Below are positions 35,189 to 46,300 of a stretch of 64,000 nt of DNA, piece after piece. The stretch is from Romanomermis culicivorax (lineage: Eukaryota > Nematoda > Enoplea > Mermithida > Mermithidae): positions 186,001-250,000 of the forward strand of contig CAWUHX010000360.1 in assembly GCA_963922205.1 (NCBI GenBank). The letters run 5' to 3'. The translations under genes were made by a program, and so were the position numbers. Every line of letters starts with the position of its first letter. Positions within the stretch are counted from its first letter, which is position 1. The notes under the pieces were generated by a model. It did no database searches. It had not been told where the DNA came from and worked only from the letters and a program-made list of their open reading frames with translations.

Positions 35189-35420
35189 GGCGACCAACTA
35201 TCGTAAATAATACACTTTATTCGGACGACGAAAATAAACAGTCACTGATAAGTGAAAGGCGAAAGGATACAATGAAAAACACAAAGATGGCCAGACTATA
35301 TATAGGCCATCTATTTGCATAACACAAAAACAGGCGAGAAAAAATGACACCAATAAAGGAAGCTATGTACGCGCCAAAATACTACAGAAATTTACATAAC
35401 ATGCATACATATCACTGTCC
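35189..35420 (-). repeat. Probable 3' LTR of the Ty3/Gypsy element
   Basis: On the minus strand a polypurine tract (AAAAAGGGGA) precedes this interval. It then starts TGATATG, contains a TATA-like CTATATATAG (near 35300) and an AATAAA (near 35220), and ends near TCGCCA, after which LINE B sequence resumes. No matching 5' LTR is found on the other side of the Gypsy frame, so the boundaries rest on these signals only. Confidence 0.45.
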
Positions 35421-35436
35421 CCTTTTTAATATTGTT

Positions 35437-38400
35437 TCATTGGGGAGAATATCGACGCGGCGGTCGGCCATGGGTTGATCGCGTAGAGCGACGTCGATGC
35501 TTGATTTCGGGTTTGGCAGTGTTCAACGGTAAGTTTATAGTTGCCGGTGGATAATAAGGCCGCATACAACGAGCGCTCCACGTATTACCATCTGATAGTT
35601 CGAATACGTAATCGCCCAACACTTTGACAACAGTGAGGACGTCGGAATACGGGGATTGTCCTTTGCGTATCATGGTCGATGGTCTTTTAATGCGGACTTC
35701 ATCACCAATTTTGTAAAGCGGCGCTCGGCCTTGATTAATTGGATCGAGTTCCGGCACTCCCTCGTCTTTAAAATGGATGTGTCGTCGCTTTGGTTTCTTT
35801 TTCTTTGCTGGTTCTTTTATTCTGGGGGCTTCTTGTTCGGTGATTCAGGGTTCGAATGCTAATCGCGGGCATCGATTAAACATAATTTCTGCCGGTGACA
35901 ATATATCGGGTGCCGGACGTTCTGCTCGATAACGCGCTAATAGTTCGGTGATTCCCATCGGAAAAGGTGTTTGCGAAGCGGCTAATGTTTGAGCGTGAAA
36001 TTTCAACGATCAATTGAATACTTCAACCTTGCCATTCGCTTGTGGATGGTAAACTGGCGTTTGATAATGCAAAATATCGCAGCTCGACAAAAATTCTTCG
36101 AACGCAGTTGATCTATACTCAGGCCCATTGTCGGAGACAATAATTGAGGGATTGCCGTAACGAGCGAATAATTCAGTCAAAAATTCGATTGTCGTTGTAA
36201 CATTGTGATCAGGACACAATCGCACTTCGGGGTAGCCAGACAGGTAATTGACGACTACAATCGCGAATCGATTTTGATAATTTGTCGTTGCGAATGGACC
36301 AGTAACATCGATTGCTGTCTTTTCCCACGGCGTTGTAGGTAATGGCAGCGCATCGGTTGGAATATTTGTTTTTGGATTTGATTTCGCCGAATCTTGACAT
36401 CCTTGACAATGTCGAATCGTTTCTTCAATATCGGAGGTAATTCGAGGCCACCAATATGTTTCACGTAACTTCGCTTTTGCTCGAACAATACCGGGATGTC
36501 CATTGTGCGACTTCACCAATAATGATTTTCGAAGGCCAATTGGGATGACAATTCGACCGGTTTTCCATAAAATTGATTGTTCAACTGCTAACTCTTTTCG
36601 TACAACGTAATAGGCGGCTAACTCGACAATTTTGCGGTGATTTGGGTTCCAGCCATTCGATTCGACTAACTTGATCACTTTCTTCAAAACTTTGTCTTTC
36701 ACCGTTGCTTTCGCGATGTTGTCGAGCGAAAAATTTCCAAGCTGAATCGATTGGACTCCTGCCATGGTTTCCGGTTGTGGTAACCGAGACAGCATGTCAG
36801 GTATAACGTTGTCTGCTCCGGGACGGTGTTGAATTTCATAATCACATTCGGACAATCGAATTCGCCATCGATCGAATTTGTGCGCTTTTCTTCCGTCGCC
36901 AGCTTGAGCCAATATCGTGACAAGAGATTGGTGGTTGGTAATAAGTGTAAATCGACGACCCAATAAAAAGTTCGCAAAATGTTCGCATGCCCATACACAA
37001 CCAAGAGCTTCGCGTTCATTGGTCGCGTAAACCCGTTCTTGATTTGTCAATGTCTTGCTCGCAAATGCAATTGGAATTAAGCGACCGGGGCTAATTTGGG
37101 ATAAACATGCTCCGAGACCAATATTTGAGGCGTCGGTTGCCAATATTGTAGGTCGATTGGGATCAAAAATTGCCAATTGCAAATCGTTCGTAAGTAACGA
37201 CTTTAATTTTTCGAATGCGGTGGTGCTTTGGTCATTCCACTCGAACTTCGATTGCTCTGACGTTCGGGTCAATTGTTGCAATGGTTCGGCGTGGTCAGCT
37301 AAATGCGGCAAGAATTCGCGTAAATAATTAATCGAACCAAGGAAACTTCGCACGTCAGTGATCGATTTCGGAATCGGTGCTTTTCGAATCGCATCGAGGC
37401 TTGATGGATCCGGCTTGATTCCTGACGCTGATATTTGATGTCCGAGGAACGGGACGTTGTCAACCGAAAAGCAGCATTTCGCAATGTTCAATCGGAAATC
37501 TTTGTCGGCCAACCTTTGTAAAACGACTCGTAAACGATCGTTGTGTTGATTCGATGTTGAATCAAATATCAATATATCGTCGAGATACGATATGCAACCA
37601 TCCCAGCCTAACAATGTTTGTGAGACCAGACGTTGAAATACAGACGCGGCATCGGTCAGTCCCATCGGCAAGGGTTTGTATTGGTACAAACCATAAGGCG
37701 TAATTGTTGTCGTAAGCGAGCGAGATTCGGGTGCCAACTTGATGTGGAAATACCTCTTCGCTAAATCGAGCTTCGAAAAAATTGTCGCACTTTGAAGTTG
37801 TAAATACAAATCGCCAATACGCGGCAATGGGTGACGATCAGGAATAACGAATTTGTTGAGCGGCGAAAAGTCTGTCGTAATTCGAATTTTGCCATCAGCT
37901 TTTGGAACTGTAACGAGGTTCAACGCCGATTGACTCGGGCCATTGACTTGTTCCCAAATATCGTCTTTGACCATTTGTTCGATTTCAGCTTCGACTGCGG
38001 CGCATCGGCTAATTGGTACCGGACGGGCAGCTCGAGCCATTGGTAAAGCATCCTGCGACAATTTGATCCGATGTTCGTAATTGGGAAATTTGCCAATACC
38101 GTCCGCGACAAGTTGTGGAAGTTCGTCAACAATTTTCGGGAGCGGTTTGATCGCTTGGACTTGAATGGTGGTATTATTATCACTGTGCTCATCCACTGTC
38201 ACTGCGATGCAATGCTCATCCGATGTCATTGCGATTTTCGGAGCATCGGCGATATTATTATTTTGGATGGCGTTGATCAAACGGGTGCTTCCATCGATTA
38301 CGAGACGGAGAGCTTCGATCGCGTCCACGCACCATGTTGCCATTTTGATTGTATCCAAAATGAGTAAGGGAAACTTCGCCCTTCGATTGTTGTACTCGAC

Positions 38401-38937
38401 GGTCGCCGTAAATTGTCCGCGAAGACCATTGATGCGGGACCCATCGAAGTTGTACAATTCCGCATTCGATTGTTCTAAGCGCCCATTGATCCACTTTTTA
38501 AAAGCAACGTATGGAACCAATGAGGCTTCGGCACCAGAATCGACAATGCCATTGACGTAACAATCTTTGCCATTCGGATGCGTGACATGGAAGGTACATT
38601 GGTATGCCGTTGATGATGACGACACTATACTTCGCATGTGGATCTGACGCACCGATTTGTTTTGATCTTTCGACTCATTAAATCGCGACACTGATTTTTC
38701 ACGATGACGTTGTTCGCACCATTTTCCGAAATGTCCCATGCGTCCGCAATTGTTGCACTTTTGACCTCTCGCTTTGCACTCGTCGGACAAGTAAGCATGT
38801 CGTGACGATCCGCAGCCTCTGCAGTTGTGTGTTGCTCGAGCCGGCGATGATGTTCGCTTTGATCGGCTGACAGCATCGTCCCAGATAGCTATGGCCACGT
38901 CAATCCTATCAAGGCTAGTCCACGTCAATCCTATCAA
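35437..38937 (-). pseudogene. Ty3/Gypsy retrotransposon pol polyprotein (K02A2.6-like), nearly intact
   Basis: One open frame of 975 codons (38937-36010) carries, in order, two Gag zinc knuckles (Cys39/Cys42/His47/Cys54 and Cys61/Cys64/His69/Cys74), protease DSGA (133-136), reverse transcriptase with YLDD (451-454), RNase H (ATDAS 601-605), the integrase HHCC finger (about 812-848) and the DDE core (IDVTGP about 877, SDNGPEY about 936, KVEV about 972). A TGA then interrupts the integrase. Downstream reading resumes as an integrase C-terminal segment (35757-35437). This domain order and wording match the C. elegans K02A2.6-type Gypsy elements. Most of gag and the 5' LTR are missing at the upstream junction, where a 23-bp direct repeat lies (38897-38942). 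The element is inserted into LINE B in the same orientation. Confidence 0.9.
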
Positions 38938-38942
38938 GGCTA

Positions 38943-39445
38943 GCTGTCAACTGAGCCTTGCATTCATGGAGGTTCCACCACATTGCTGCCCAAGGTCAAG
39001 CCGGATATCCATGACAAGTAGCCGGTGTTGTGGGCCAATGTGCTCTGATGGAATCACTTTTGTGTTGACCACCAATTTGAGGTCTCGTCACCGTAGTATC
39101 CACTTCTGCCCAAGGTCAAGCCGGATATCCATGACAAGTAGCGGGTGTTGTGGGCCAATGTGCTCTGATGGAATCACTTTTGTGTTGACCACCAATTTGA
39201 GGTCTGGTCGCCGTAGCAACCAGAAGTCAATTTGGGTTGCTCTTCCACTGCTCATGTAGGTGACTAGGTGGGCTGGTCACTACTTAAAGAAGGTGTTGGC
39301 AATGGCGAGGTTGTGTGCTTCAGTGCAGTCCAAGATGTGATTGCCATTGTCATTGCGAATGCGAAAGCCTTGGCCTCCATGGCACTGTGCGTAGGTGTCT
39401 CTCATTGCTTCCACATGGCCATTGAGGTCTCCTCCAATTTGAATG
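38943..39445 (-). pseudogene. RTE-type LINE B, endonuclease part with internal tandem duplication
   Basis: On the minus strand this reads as the apurinic-endonuclease end of an RTE-like LINE: IGGDLNGHVEAMRDTY and HGGQGFRIRNDNGN, then QIDFWLLRRPDLKLVV, TKVIPSEHIGPQH and LLVMDIRLDL. The last block is present twice because of a 120-bp tandem duplication (units from 38986 and 39106). The endonuclease N-terminus is absent, so the LINE is 5'-truncated, as most LINE copies are. The reverse transcriptase continues at 35165 beyond the Gypsy insertion. The plus-strand frame at 38825-39259 is its shadow. Confidence 0.8.
38986..39220 (-). repeat. 120-bp tandem duplication inside LINE B
   Basis: CTGCCCAAGGTCAAGCCGG begins at 38986 and again at 39106, and both units continue through GGTCT(C/G)GTC(A/G)CCGTAG with very few differences. 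The duplication is recent relative to the LINE itself. Confidence 0.85.
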
Positions 39446-39927
39446 ACCATATGTTATGAAAATTGAATTCTGTACTATGCACAAAATGTCCTAAAAAATT
39501 TGTGCTTGAGTTCAAAAACTGTGCCCAGTGCACAAAAAAATCCTGGTTCGCTTCTTCATTCAATTTTCATTGTCTATAAATCCAAAATTTCGTGTCGAAA
39601 ACGTTTGAAAAATTCGAGGCATCGAAAGAAAAAACTGAATGAATTGATGAAAAAGTTAAATTTTCGGCGAAATACATTTTGTAAACAATTACAAAATGAA
39701 ACAGCTAACTGCAACGCTTGATACAAATCATGATTATTATACCCATGAGCGATGCAAGGCACTGGCAAATTTTGAGATTTTGACCTTTTAAAATCCACCA
39801 AACTGCATCTGTTCGGTTTTAAATTCGTCGAAGTTTTTCCACAATGAGAACCAGGCCTAATTTTTTTTTTAATTTCCGAATTCCGTAGGGTGTTCAACAA
39901 ATAAAGCACCCCCTCCCTGGCTATGCC

Positions 39928-39999
39928 ACTGGGTTAGCGCAGTTAGTAGCACGTCTGTCTTGTATGCAGAAAGTTGAGGGTTCGAGCCCCTCACCGGGC
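39928..39999 (+). tRNA. tRNA-Thr (anticodon TGT), possibly a pseudogene
   Basis: A 72-nt cloverleaf can be drawn: D arm GCGC-AGTTAGTA-GCAC (one mispair), anticodon arm TCTGT-CTTGTAT-GCAGA with anticodon TGT, 5-nt variable loop, and a perfect T arm GAGGG-TTCGAGC-CCCTC. Box A-like TAGCGCAGTTAG and box B GGTTCGAGCCC are both present, and TTATTTTT just downstream could terminate RNA polymerase III. The acceptor stem (ACTGGGT with ACCGGGC) has two mispairs, so it may be a decayed gene or the head of a tRNA-derived SINE. It sits about 70 bp left of segment copy 2. Confidence 0.6.
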
Positions 40000-40365
40000 G
40001 TTATTTTTCTGACGCGCCGGCAATGTGGATTTGGGCATGCAACAGAAGGAACTTATTTCGTTTCATTGCAAAAAGAAGAAAAGAGAAAACTATGGAACAC
40101 GAAACGAAAAAAGAACCTTACACCCAAGAGATTTTGATGAAAAAGTTAAAGGTGACCAGTAAAGGCTTCAGGCAACAGCGCTAAAGATTTCGTAGTCTCA
40201 GTACTTGTCTGGAAACACTGGAATCGTATTTATGTGCATACCTGCTTTCCAACTATTTCTAAATTGTTAATGTAGGATATTACAGTCGGCTACATCAGAA
40301 TTTCATATGGCTCAAGATTATCATACGAATTTATCCACTGGAAACATTGCTGTTGGTTTCACGCC

Positions 40366-40610
40366 TAGTCTGTTTTTCATAAAATGCTTCCAAATAATAA
40401 ATCTGGAAAGCAAGTCCTATTTTATATTTCCGGAATTTTCTGCCAAGCCGTGCGTGATATGGAACTAAAATTTTGTGACGACACTCAATTAACGCTTCGA
40501 AATTTTTAGAGCGAAAAATTTTACCGTAAAAAGATCATATAAAGAATTAACAATTCATCTAATATTTGTGTCATTTTTCATTTCGGTGGCACTTTATAAA
40601 AAAACAGATT
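40366..40610 (+). mobile_element. MITE family 1, present only in segment copy 2
   Basis: TAGTCTGTTTTTCATAAAATGC at the left and ATAAAAAAACAGATTTTAG at the right. The flanks join GTTGGTTTCAC to GTGAAAAATTTTACG; in copy 1 these flanks are joined with only about 15 bp between (about 17863-17890), which is an empty site. Confidence 0.75.
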
Positions 40611-41022
40611 TTAGGTGAAAAATTTTACGATTTGAACATATTTATTGTTTTGCAGCAGAAGTATTCAAATGTCCAGCTGACAATCATTATCATTCCGCTG
40701 AAGAAATGTGTCTACTGTTGCGGATATTTCAAAAATTGAGTCAGAACAATGCAAAACACAAACGCGAATGTGAAAAGGCGAGAAAAAATGTTGGTATCGT
40801 TGTACAGCAGAAGTTGTCATTTTTTGTGATAGAAGAGAGATTGGCTCACCATGCAGGATATTATTTTCATAAAAAATCTTTTTGCGTCACTGTAGTTCAT
40901 TTAGTAAAAATGGGCCAAGAGTTCAAATAGGAGTCTAACTAGGGCAGAAACCTTGAGATTTCGAGCGTGGTTTTTTGTATAGAACTTGTGAAAAGAATCA
41001 AGTTGTTTTGTCACAGACACAA

Positions 41023-41252
41023 TAGTTTATTTTCATCAAAGGCTTCTAAATTAAAAACGACAGAAATCAATACTGTCGTCAAAATCGTTTACAGTAAAAC
41101 TTTTCATCATTCAAAAAATTGTTGTAAGTTCGTTGAGTATACTCACCAATTATACGTGACATGTCGTTTATAGCAGAATATCGTAAAAATACGAAACATT
41201 GTTTGCTTTCCAATTTTAGAATTTATAAGCTTTTCAAGAAAAACAGACTATA
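41023..41252 (-). mobile_element. MITE family 1, shared with segment copy 1
   Basis: TAGTTTATTTTCATCAAAGGC at the left, ACTGTCGTCAAAATCG inside, and GAAAAACAGACTATA at the right. Orthologous in position to 18476-18727. Confidence 0.75.
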
Positions 41253-42416
41253 ATCTTATTGCATATTTTTTTCTTGAAATTTCTACATCACTATCGTTCT
41301 TCATGGAATCTGTATTTGGGTGGCGCATACATGAATCACATTACGGTGACCTGTCAAGCCGTGTCATCACGAAAGTAGGGCTTTCGGAATATAAAACAAT
41401 TGACAGACAGAAATTACAGAGAGCTCGATGGTGAATTACCATATTTCTGACGAGAATGATTGGCGTATAATTATTCAACATAAACAGAGACCGTTCTGGC
41501 ACTTGTCGCTACGCCACAGTTTGAAGCCATTACAGTGCGATTATTTGAACATTTTGTTATTTTCACAGAGCACGGTGTCTACCCATAATTTTGCAGTGGT
41601 ACGTATCATCATTTCTGAACAGTAAAGCCCCTCCTATGCTCCTAGTAGCTTTGGAATCATAATCCTAAGCACTTTGAGGCGCTTAGTCAAACAAATGAGG
41701 CACTTTGTCAGGCACATGATTATAAAAAAGTTTCCGCATGGCGCTATATTCTACTCATCTCGAAATGATCCAGCGAAATCGCACTAAGAATTTTATTCAA
41801 AATTAAGGAAGACTCATTAAGCCTATTCAATAAATTTTTCCTTTATGCTGAAGATTCCTTGATGATCATCTTTTCCAATCAAGACTATTGATTTCCTAAG
41901 CTTTAGTGAAGCGGTGTTTGCTGAAACTTCGACCGCTGCATGGATTATATTAAAATAAATGGAGTATAGGTTCCACTGAAGGTTTTTTACTTGAATAGGC
42001 AGGAAATTAGTACGGCTTTCCATCCTGTGAAAATTCCGTTGAGAAAGTCTACGCGCCATTAAGGAGTATAGAGGAGACTTAACAAACTAACTTGGAGCTA
42101 TAAATTTGCCACCTAACTCCACTACCTCCACAATTTTTCTCTAAAAATTCTACAGTTAAAGCTTCTTGCAAATGTATTTGAAGATAGTATTTGATTGCCA
42201 GAATGGAAAAAAGTGATAAATACAGGGTTTCTGGTTTTGAGAAAACATGCTTCGAACATGCCTTAACGTTTAATTTTTCAAAAATCGAATTGTGTTTTGT
42301 TCCAACTCGAATTACTTCTACACCGCAAGTTCGTATGGACAAGTCTTAGGGCAGTCATCTCACTGGCATTAGTAATGACGCACAGTAAGCTGTTTTGTAT
42401 CCATTTACAACACAGC

Positions 42417-42664
42417 TATAATCTGTTTTTTTAAATGTTTCTAAATAGAAAAGTGACACAAATCAGCACTGTCGTCAAAATCGTTTGCATAGAGATCTTT
42501 ACGTGAAATCTTTTGCTCGAAAAATTGTTAAAGGTTAGTTCAGTATGCTCACAAGTTTCCAGTCCTACACGATATATTGTTCATCGGCAAATTGTTAAAA
42601 TCTAAAATGCTACTTAGTCCCCACTTTCATTATTTAGAAGCATTTCAAGAAAAATAGACTATAA
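42417..42664 (-). mobile_element. MITE family 1, near-complete copy
   Basis: TATAATCTGTTTTTTTAAATG at the left, ACTGTCGTCAAAATCG inside, and AGAAAAATAGACTATA at the right. Copy 1 keeps only a terminal remnant (TAGTTTGTTTTTTATAAAATG near 19810), so copy 1 appears to have lost the rest by deletion. Confidence 0.7.
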
Positions 42665-43173
42665 TCACCCAAGTTTGCTATATGGGGCACCATGCACGTA
42701 GAAAATCATCAATAACAAGTGACAAAAGATTACAAGATTATCCTTTCCCGAGTTCATTCTCATCACACTGAATTGTGACAGAGAATATTCGGAACCTCTT
42801 CATACTCCGGAAACATAATAAAGCATGTACACTCACGTCATACTTAGAACATGAATATCTCCTTCAAAATTGACTCTGACATGTTGCTTCTTATTGAAAT
42901 TTAAGCGATTTATTCTTACGCGCGACCACTTGTGCTTGCGATTTCTTAACTTGGAGCATTTGTAAAAAATTAGGGAGCAGTAGAGTTTTTTCTTTCATTT
43001 TGAATGTCAACTACTGGCACTGCTTAATGAGAATTTCATCAAACTATTTATTGATACTGCAGATTATTTTGATAAGCTGAACTAAACGTTAGAAATATTC
43101 TTTCGTGTCCATCCGCATGAAACTGATGTTGACATTGAGAATACTGTCGCAGCTTGAATTTGAACTTTCGGGA

Positions 43174-43206
43174 TATAATCTCCTGAATAATGGTGTGAAA
43201 TCAGTC
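43174..43206 (+). promoter_or_regulatory. Core promoter of serpin gene 2
   Basis: TATAAT at 43174-43179 (one A shorter than the TATAAA of gene 1) and TCAGTC at 43201-43206, spaced 29 nt from the TATA to the initiator A. The surrounding 100 bp matches gene 1 closely. The TATA change could alter promoter strength; this is inference. Confidence 0.5.
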
Positions 43207-43399
43207 CATCTGTATGACAGACAATGAGTTGTTCACAAATAAGTACCATGAGCGTTAAATAAGTCCACGAGCGTTTGTTTCTCCCTTTCATGGAATCAGG
43301 TTGCAGGCTGACGAAAGGTTGCACAAAACCACGTGCGACCTCAGGACCAACATCAACGTATCTCTTGCCTTTGCTTGCCAGAAACAGTGTTCATTTCAG

Positions 43400-46300
43400 A
43401 TGGAGTATTTCGCTTTGATTTTTTCCATTGTGTTTTGGTCATTGACTACCGCCGAAAGACGCATTGATAATTTCGACTTGACGACCCGCCTATACAAAAG
43501 CGTCAACGCTGAAAAAGATTTCGTAATTGCGGTGGCCGCTGTTGAACAGGCGTTGTTCGAAATATATGCTGCTGCTGGTGATAAAAGTTTAACCAGAAAT
43601 CAAATTAGCACCTTTGGTTTCAGTAATCGTAGCTCAAATCACATTGAACTACACTCGAAAATATTGGAAAAATTGCCCAATTCAGTTGGTGGACTGAAGT
43701 TTGGAGCCATTATAGCCTTGGACAGAAAGTACAACATGTCTTCATGGTATAAGCGTTTCCTAGGGACATATTTTCAGCAGCAAATACGTTCGCCAGTTAT
43801 CAGGGTAAGTAAAGCGCCAAAATTTTGATGTGGATAATATTCGGAACCAGATTGTGCTGGATCTAGGTACGGAACGGGATGTGCTGGATCTAGGTACGGA
43901 ACGGGATGTGATGGGTAAAAAATGAAGCCAGTATCTGCTGGATCCAATAATTTTTAGGGGAAAATCCATGTCTTAGAACCCGGTTTCATTAGACACTTAA
44001 GCTGAGCTACAGCTTAAGCTGCAAATTAACTCTATATGTCATAATTGCCATTGAGATGCAATCAGGAAGGCTAATAAAAACTGAAATCTTTTGTTTCTAC
44101 TACTATGCCTTTCTTTGGAATGGCATATGCAGCAGTCAGATCACAAAATCATCAATATGATTTCATAATCATTTATAGCCTGTTTTTTAAATGCTTGTAC
44201 CGCAAAAATTCTGAGAGTAAGTATGCATGCAGAATTTCGTGCCGAGATGATATCGTTCTTGATGTATGTTAGGAATCAATTAAACCACAGCGGTAAACTC
44301 GATAACTCTTTCAACGATAATTTCCGTCTGGTGCGAGAAATGACCAAAGAATGTTTGCATGGTTAAAGAAATATTCGATCTGTGCAGAAAAGGCTGAGCA
44401 AATGACCAGCACTGTTGGGTGGGTGGCAGTTCTACAGTGGATATCTTCCTTTGTGATGCAGTCGCAGTATGGAACTCCCAGGATGCGCCACAGCCATTGT
44501 TGTTGGGCAACATTAAGCGTCTTGGCGATCCTTGCTGATGTCTTCCACGTTTCACAAGCCTGAATTGCAGTTTGGAAGACAATGGTGTTGTGTATGTAAT
44601 GACCAGTTTTGAGAAGCACTTTACTTCATCCTGAATGGACAGTCGAAACAACGTACAACGGAACAGGTAATACAGAGGACGATTCAATAATATGATTATG
44701 GGCGCTTGATTCGTCGATGGTAAGAATTACAATGCGAGCGATTTACAACACAGCTTAACTGCTTCCGAAAATAAAATCTTGCTAGCAAAACTAAAACGAC
44801 GCTTGCAAATAAAACTAAATGATCGCGAAAACCGAAAACTGAGAACTACGAATTGATAAAATCATGCTTTGCTTCTCCTTAAAAACTACGTTTTTGGCCA
44901 CTCCCTGGGCGACGCGGGAGGTTTTGCTTCTGTCCATCTTCTTTTGCCAATCCCGGCTTCCTGCTTTACTATTCTCGCTAATTTAGTCATGCCCTTCAAT
45001 GCTTTTCTAGTACGGCATGCTTTTTGTGTCTTGCTTGCTTCCTACGGTGGGCTTAGCCACACCTCTGTGCTTCTGTGCATGCTTCTGTATCTGTTTCCTC
45101 TGTGTACACATGTTTTGTGGGACCGTCGCTACCATTGCACTTGAGACTACTGTCTGGCGGGGCTTCTAATTTTTACTGTGTGCAGGTGTTGTTTACGATT
45201 TTTATGAGGAATTTCGGTAGCCATGGAATGTGTAGTTTAGTGTAGGTTCTAGGGGACCAGGTGCCATTTGTGCAAATTAATTGGGGCGTCTTAATTGGGT
45301 CAATAGCGGCTACCGTGGTGTGGAAGGATCAAAATAAAGCACTTCATGTAATTTTACAGGAATGTTTGGGTGTGAATCCCAGACACCCTTGAGACGATAT
45401 ATATGAAAATGGAATAATGTTTTATAAATGACTATCACATACAGTATGCTATATATTTACAGTACTGCATTAGCAGGTACGTTACATGTAGACAAATTTT
45501 TGTTGCTATGTTAATCTATGAGGTCAGCCAAATTGATTCAAAGGCAGATTCATACTTCATCCGGCATCCAGCCTCTGGCAAGTTATTTATAGCTTCCAGC
45601 ATTCTGTGTCCAGCATCCGGTAATTTGGCTTCAGGCATCCAGCAATTTGGCTTCCGGCAAGTTGCCGGATGGGATAGCAATTCATACTTCTTCTGGCGCC
45701 ATAAAGGCCCGATGACCATTTATTCTTGCTTTTACTATATTAAAATACTTTGAAATCTGTGCAATATTTTGTTTCAGGAGAAATTGCGTATTTAAAAAAA
45801 TATATAATATTATTTATATTATATATATATATATGTATATATGTTTATTTACCAATAGATTCAAGTGATGTGGAAATTGGAATCTATTCAACTTTGTGAA
45901 GTTTGGCATTTTTGTATTCACAAGATCCTTTGTCCCACAAACAAGGACGTTGTTCAACTTCTTCTATCAACAGCTCTGTTTTGCTGTTGTCAAAGTCCTC
46001 CATAGGCGTATAATAATATATGACTAAACTATAATTACGCCTAGAAAAAAGTCTTTATATGACTACCCTGCACATATATATGCTTTCAAGAACGAAAAAA
46101 ACATACGAAGTACTCAGCAATCAAAAACTAAACGAATGCCACGATTAAAAACACAAAATTTTGCCTCAACTAAAAAAATTGATTTCTAAAAAATTTAAAA
46201 AAATCGACATTGTATATGCAAAATCCAATCAAACACGTGCTTCAATTGAAATTACATACAAAATATTGCCCGATGAAGTATGAATCCGCCTTAAGCCATT

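Noticed and set aside
38825..39259. Plus-strand 144-codon frame with an internal repeat
   Set aside because: The repeat is the 120-bp duplication in the LINE endonuclease, which is coded on the other strand.
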